Shown here piece after piece: positions 61,835 to 64,000 of a stretch of DNA of 64,000 bases. Source of the DNA: Saprospiraceae bacterium (GTDB taxonomy: Bacteria > Bacteroidota > Bacteroidia > Chitinophagales > Saprospiraceae). Within the stretch, counting starts at the first letter, position 1. Each line of letters starts with the position of its first letter. The position numbers and the translations under genes are program-made. The DNA lies in assembly GCA_016715985.1 (NCBI GenBank), contig JADJXD010000001.1, positions 1,736,001-1,800,000 on the forward strand, in the 5' to 3' direction. Under the pieces are notes generated by a model, which saw nothing but the letters and a program-made list of their open reading frames with translations, made no database searches and was not told the DNA's origin.

Positions 61835-61945
61835 ATTCTTTTATAATCAAAGTAAAACTGAAATTAATACTTTGAATTAAAAATCCAAAGTTAAATAATT
61901 TTAGTTTAAAATTGAATATAAAATCTTAATAAAGATCATATAAAA

Positions 61946-61971
61946 AAGGTGACTTTTTGCAAAGCCACCTT
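61946..61971 (-). terminator. Terminator of the HU gene
   Basis: On the minus strand AAGGTGGCTTT and AAAGTCACCTT pair over 11 bp (one G-T) around a 4-base loop, followed by a T6 run. 43 bases after the HU stop. Confidence 0.85.
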
Positions 61972-62013
61972 CTGTTTACATTTAAAAAGAATAATTAAAA
62001 CAAATTATTCAGA

Positions 62014-62286
62014 TTAGTTTACCGCATCAACTAATGATTTACCAGCCTTAAACTTTACAGAAGTTTTTGCTGCAATGCTGATTGTCTTTCCAGTAGAAGG
62101 ATTTCTTCCTTCTCTCGCTGGCTTATGAGCTGTTGAGAAAGTTCCGAATCCTACGAATGCAGCTTTATCACCACTTTTCAAACCAGCCTCTATACTGCTG
62201 AAAACTGCATCTACGGCACTTCCTGCCTGAGCTTTAGAAATACCTGCTGCAGATGCAACGGCGTTGATTAGATCTCCTTTGTTCAT
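62014..62286 (-). CDS. HU family DNA-binding protein
   Basis: 90 residues, standard HU/IHF length. MNKGDLINAVASAAGISKAQ (helix-turn-helix base), then GDKAAFVGFGTFSTAHKPAREGRNPSTGKTI (the DNA-embracing arm, with GFGTF and GRNPxTG), then VKFKAGKSLVDAVN. Nucleoid-associated protein. A complete promoter (TTTG-20-TACTTTTG) and a terminator bracket the gene. Confidence 0.97.
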   Translation of the reverse strand: MNKGDLINAVASAAGISKAQAGSAVDAVFSSIEAGLKSGDKAAFVGFGTFSTAHKPAREGRNPSTGKTISIAAKTSVKFKAGKSLVDAVN

Positions 62287-62322
62287 TTTATTAAATTTGT
62301 ATTATTAAGAATTAATTCGCCG

Positions 62323-62354
62323 CAAAAGTAAACCAATACTCATATATAGACAAA
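62323..62354 (-). promoter_or_regulatory. Promoter of the HU gene (TTTG-20-TACTTTTG)
   Basis: On the minus strand TTTG (62354-62351) and TACTTTTG (62330-62323) are 20 bp apart, the same spacing as in the BlaI operon promoter, with an implied start near 62315 and a ~30-base leader. Confidence 0.7.
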
Positions 62355-62498
62355 TTTTAATTCATAATATTTATCTAAATTGGCCTTCAAACCCTGTATT
62401 TTCTTAATTTTTTACAATTTTAAGATAACATTACACATAATTTTATATTTTTATCTCGGATTTTGCGTTTATTTAAATTAAGTGCACACAAATTTACC

Positions 62499-62678
62499 AT
62501 GACAAAATACATTCTATTCATCTTTATTTTAGCCATCTCAGGTGTTGGTACCACTTCATGCAAAGCAAAAGAAGGTTGTGGACTCGAAGAAAAATATGCT
62601 CCTGACATGGAATCCAAAGGAGGAAAATCCAAGCTCTTTTCAAAAAAGATGTCCAAGAGAATGAAGAAAAAATCTTAG
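62499..62678 (+). CDS. 59-residue lipoprotein, unknown
   Basis: Chosen start ATG 62499 gives MTKYILFIFILAISGVGTTSC, a lipoprotein signal with lipidated Cys at 21; an upstream in-frame ATG (62463) would add a poorer leader. The mature part is short and basic: KAKEGCGLEEKYAPDMESKG, ending KKMSKRMKKKS. CGLEEKY- and basic-tail mini-lipoproteins of this type are, from memory, widespread in Bacteroidota. No function known. Confidence 0.6.
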   Translation: MTKYILFIFILAISGVGTTSCKAKEGCGLEEKYAPDMESKGGKSKLFSKKMSKRMKKKS

Positions 62679-62717
62679 AAATTTTTATTTCAACTTTATT
62701 GAAATCCAATTTAATCA

Positions 62718-63887
62718 CTATTCCGTTTTATTATACCGAATTCTGTCCGATAAAACGTTCAGGCTTAAAATAAGAAAAAATATACACAATCCCGGAAAGA
62801 TAACGAGCCACCAGGATCGCATATTCCTGCCTTCCGCAAGCAACCTTCCCCATGAAACCGCCTCTGCTGGTAATCCAATTCCTAAAAACGACAAGGTTGA
62901 TTCCAGTAAAACGGCTCCAGCTGCACTAAAACAGGCTAAAACAATCAGTGAAGAAGCAATATTGGGAAAAATATGTCTGAACATAATTTGCAGATCAGTC
63001 AAGCCCATTACTCTGGCGGCCAGAACATAATTTTCTTCCTTCACAGCCAAGGTTTCTGCTCTTGCATACCGGGCAAATTCAGTCCATAACAATACCGATA
63101 ATATAATGATGATGTTCCAGACAGAACCATATCTGAAAAGACTCAAAAATGCCAAAACAAGAAAGAGTGCAGGTATTGATTTTCTAATCTCAATAATTTT
63201 AACCAATATCAAATCTAATGGAAAATGGTATTTTACCAAAAATCTGAGCCTTCCAAAAATCCGTATTAATAAACAGACAACCGTCATTCCCGGAATAAAT
63301 AATAAAACAAATATCCCCGGAGAATAATCGAACAATATAAACTCTGAAAAGAGATAATATAAACACACAAAGGGTACTGTTATCAAGACAAAGTATTGAA
63401 ACAAATTAAGTCTGATACCCGAGTTCATATAATAACCCGCAAAAACGCCTGTAAATGAACCAATTAAAAAAGCTATAAATACAGTCAATGATGCGATTAC
63501 CAAAGCCGTTCTGGCACCATATATCAGGCCTGAAGCTACGTCCCTTCCCAGTCTGTCTGTTCCGAGCCAATGTACAGGACTAGCCCCGGCAGTTGTAAAA
63601 CTCTTCTTCGGGCTGATAGATTTCGAATTATCCTGGTCAATAGTTCCCGGGCTGAACTTTATTAACGGATAGATCGCAAAATCAAAATCTGAACCTGAAA
63701 GCGAATCCTTAAAACCACCTGCTTCAAATCCAAACGACAATAAATCTTTGAAAGCAGGAAAAAACCACTCTGATTTCTTTTTTCCAAACAAGACTTTATC
63801 ATTCGCTATGATAGGCCCGAAAACAGCAATTACTATATTCAAAATGAGTATAAACAATGAGAATCTGTATAAAAAGTCTTTTATCAT
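62718..63887 (-). CDS. ABC transporter permease, OppC/DppC type
   Basis: 389 residues; permease of an oligopeptide/dipeptide (or nickel) ABC importer. N-terminal membrane segment (about 8-27) then a long outer loop with HWLGTDRLGRDVASGLIYGA (the family's GTDxxGRD motif), and a BPD_transp_1 domain with six helices and the EAA-type loop ARVMGLTDLQIMFRHIFPNI, then FLGIGLPAEAVSWG. It overlaps the upstream permease's stop by one base (TGATG). Longer N-terminal part than usual OppC (about 300), as in Bacteroidota homologues. Confidence 0.9.
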   Translation of the reverse strand: MIKDFLYRFSLFILILNIVIAVFGPIIANDKVLFGKKKSEWFFPAFKDLLSFGFEAGGFKDSLSGSDFDFAIYPLIKFSPGTIDQDNSKSISPKKSFTTAGASPVHWLGTDRLGRDVASGLIYGARTALVIASLTVFIAFLIGSFTGVFAGYYMNSGIRLNLFQYFVLITVPFVCLYYLFSEFILFDYSPGIFVLLFIPGMTVVCLLIRIFGRLRFLVKYHFPLDLILVKIIEIRKSIPALFLVLAFLSLFRYGSVWNIIIILSVLLWTEFARYARAETLAVKEENYVLAARVMGLTDLQIMFRHIFPNIASSLIVLACFSAAGAVLLESTLSFLGIGLPAEAVSWGRLLAEGRNMRSWWLVIFPGLCIFFLILSLNVLSDRIRYNKTE

Positions 63888-64000
63888 CAGTCAGACAGTT
63901 TTATTTTTGGATTCAGTGCTGCGTACAATATATCACCCGCCAGTAAAAACAAGGCCGTCAGAAAACTTAAAATGACCAGTATTCCGAAGACCACATTCCA
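63887..64000 (-). CDS. ABC transporter permease, OppB/DppB type, C-terminal end only
   Basis: 37 codons, cut by the right edge: WNVVFGILVILSFLTALFLL, then AGDILYAALNPKIKLSD and TGA. ADxxYAxLDPRI(R/K)L is the standard C-terminus of OppB permeases. It precedes the OppC gene with a one-base overlap, the usual oppB-oppC order. Confidence 0.85.
   Translation of the reverse strand, partial: WNVVFGILVILSFLTALFLLAGDILYAALNPKIKLSD

Overview
The window looks like a chromosome segment of a low-GC member of the Bacteroidota, most probably a Saprospiraceae-like lineage. Supporting signs are T9SS type A and type B sorting domains, a GLPGLI protein next to a carboxypeptidase-like/TonB-type outer-membrane protein, many Sec and lipoprotein signals, almost no Shine-Dalgarno sequences, and repeated TAnnTTTG (-7) promoter boxes, some with a TTTG (-33) box 20 bp upstream. 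I saw no rRNA, tRNA or CRISPR array. The lineage is an inference from gene content.

Layout. 1-22.9 kb is mostly conserved housekeeping: a cut class A penicillin-binding protein, ComM/YifB, GLPGLI plus its outer-membrane partner, a TrxR-type ferredoxin reductase with its 2Fe-2S ferredoxin, an ABC-F ATPase, a DUF4160/DUF2442 pair, DUF1015, an amidohydrolase, 4-alpha-glucanotransferase, small regulators, GcvT, and two Hsp20 chaperones closed by a strong terminator.

23-38.2 kb is an accessory island. It holds six copies of one palindrome-bearing intergenic repeat that occurs nowhere else in the window, and a ~0.65 kb segmental duplication that carries an intact-looking orphan hicB in one copy and a beheaded one in the other. 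It also holds a lipoprotein-anchored polymorphic toxin whose last ~165 residues look like a Tae4 peptidoglycan amidase, with an overlapping Tai4-like lipoprotein immunity gene. Next to this lies what appears to be a collapsed second module: a signal-peptide remnant, a repeat copy, and a DUF3289 C-terminal remnant coupled to another lipoprotein. An IS1182/IS5-like element with matching ends has landed in a repeat copy and was itself split by an IS21-like element; both insertions have clean target duplications. The island continues with an operon of a YPV-repeat lipoprotein, an ECF sigma factor and an anti-sigma-like membrane protein with a beta-barrel-like tail.

38-43.3 kb is a surface-glycan or lipid-linked sugar locus (two GT2 enzymes, a GT39-TPR membrane protein, an FAD oxidoreductase with a cysteine cluster). 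43.6-64 kb returns to envelope biology: a 1445-residue T9SS type B adhesin-like protein, DUF6265-YciI and a TonB receptor, a CNNM protein, an MsbA-like exporter, and a BlaI-M56 peptidase-PDZ operon with two matched operators over its promoter. It ends with EamA, an AraC regulator, HU, a tiny lipoprotein and the start of an oligopeptide ABC permease operon.

The best candidate for an undescribed system is the lipoprotein toxin/immunity cluster at 24.0-27.6 kb together with the repeats that seem to shuffle it.
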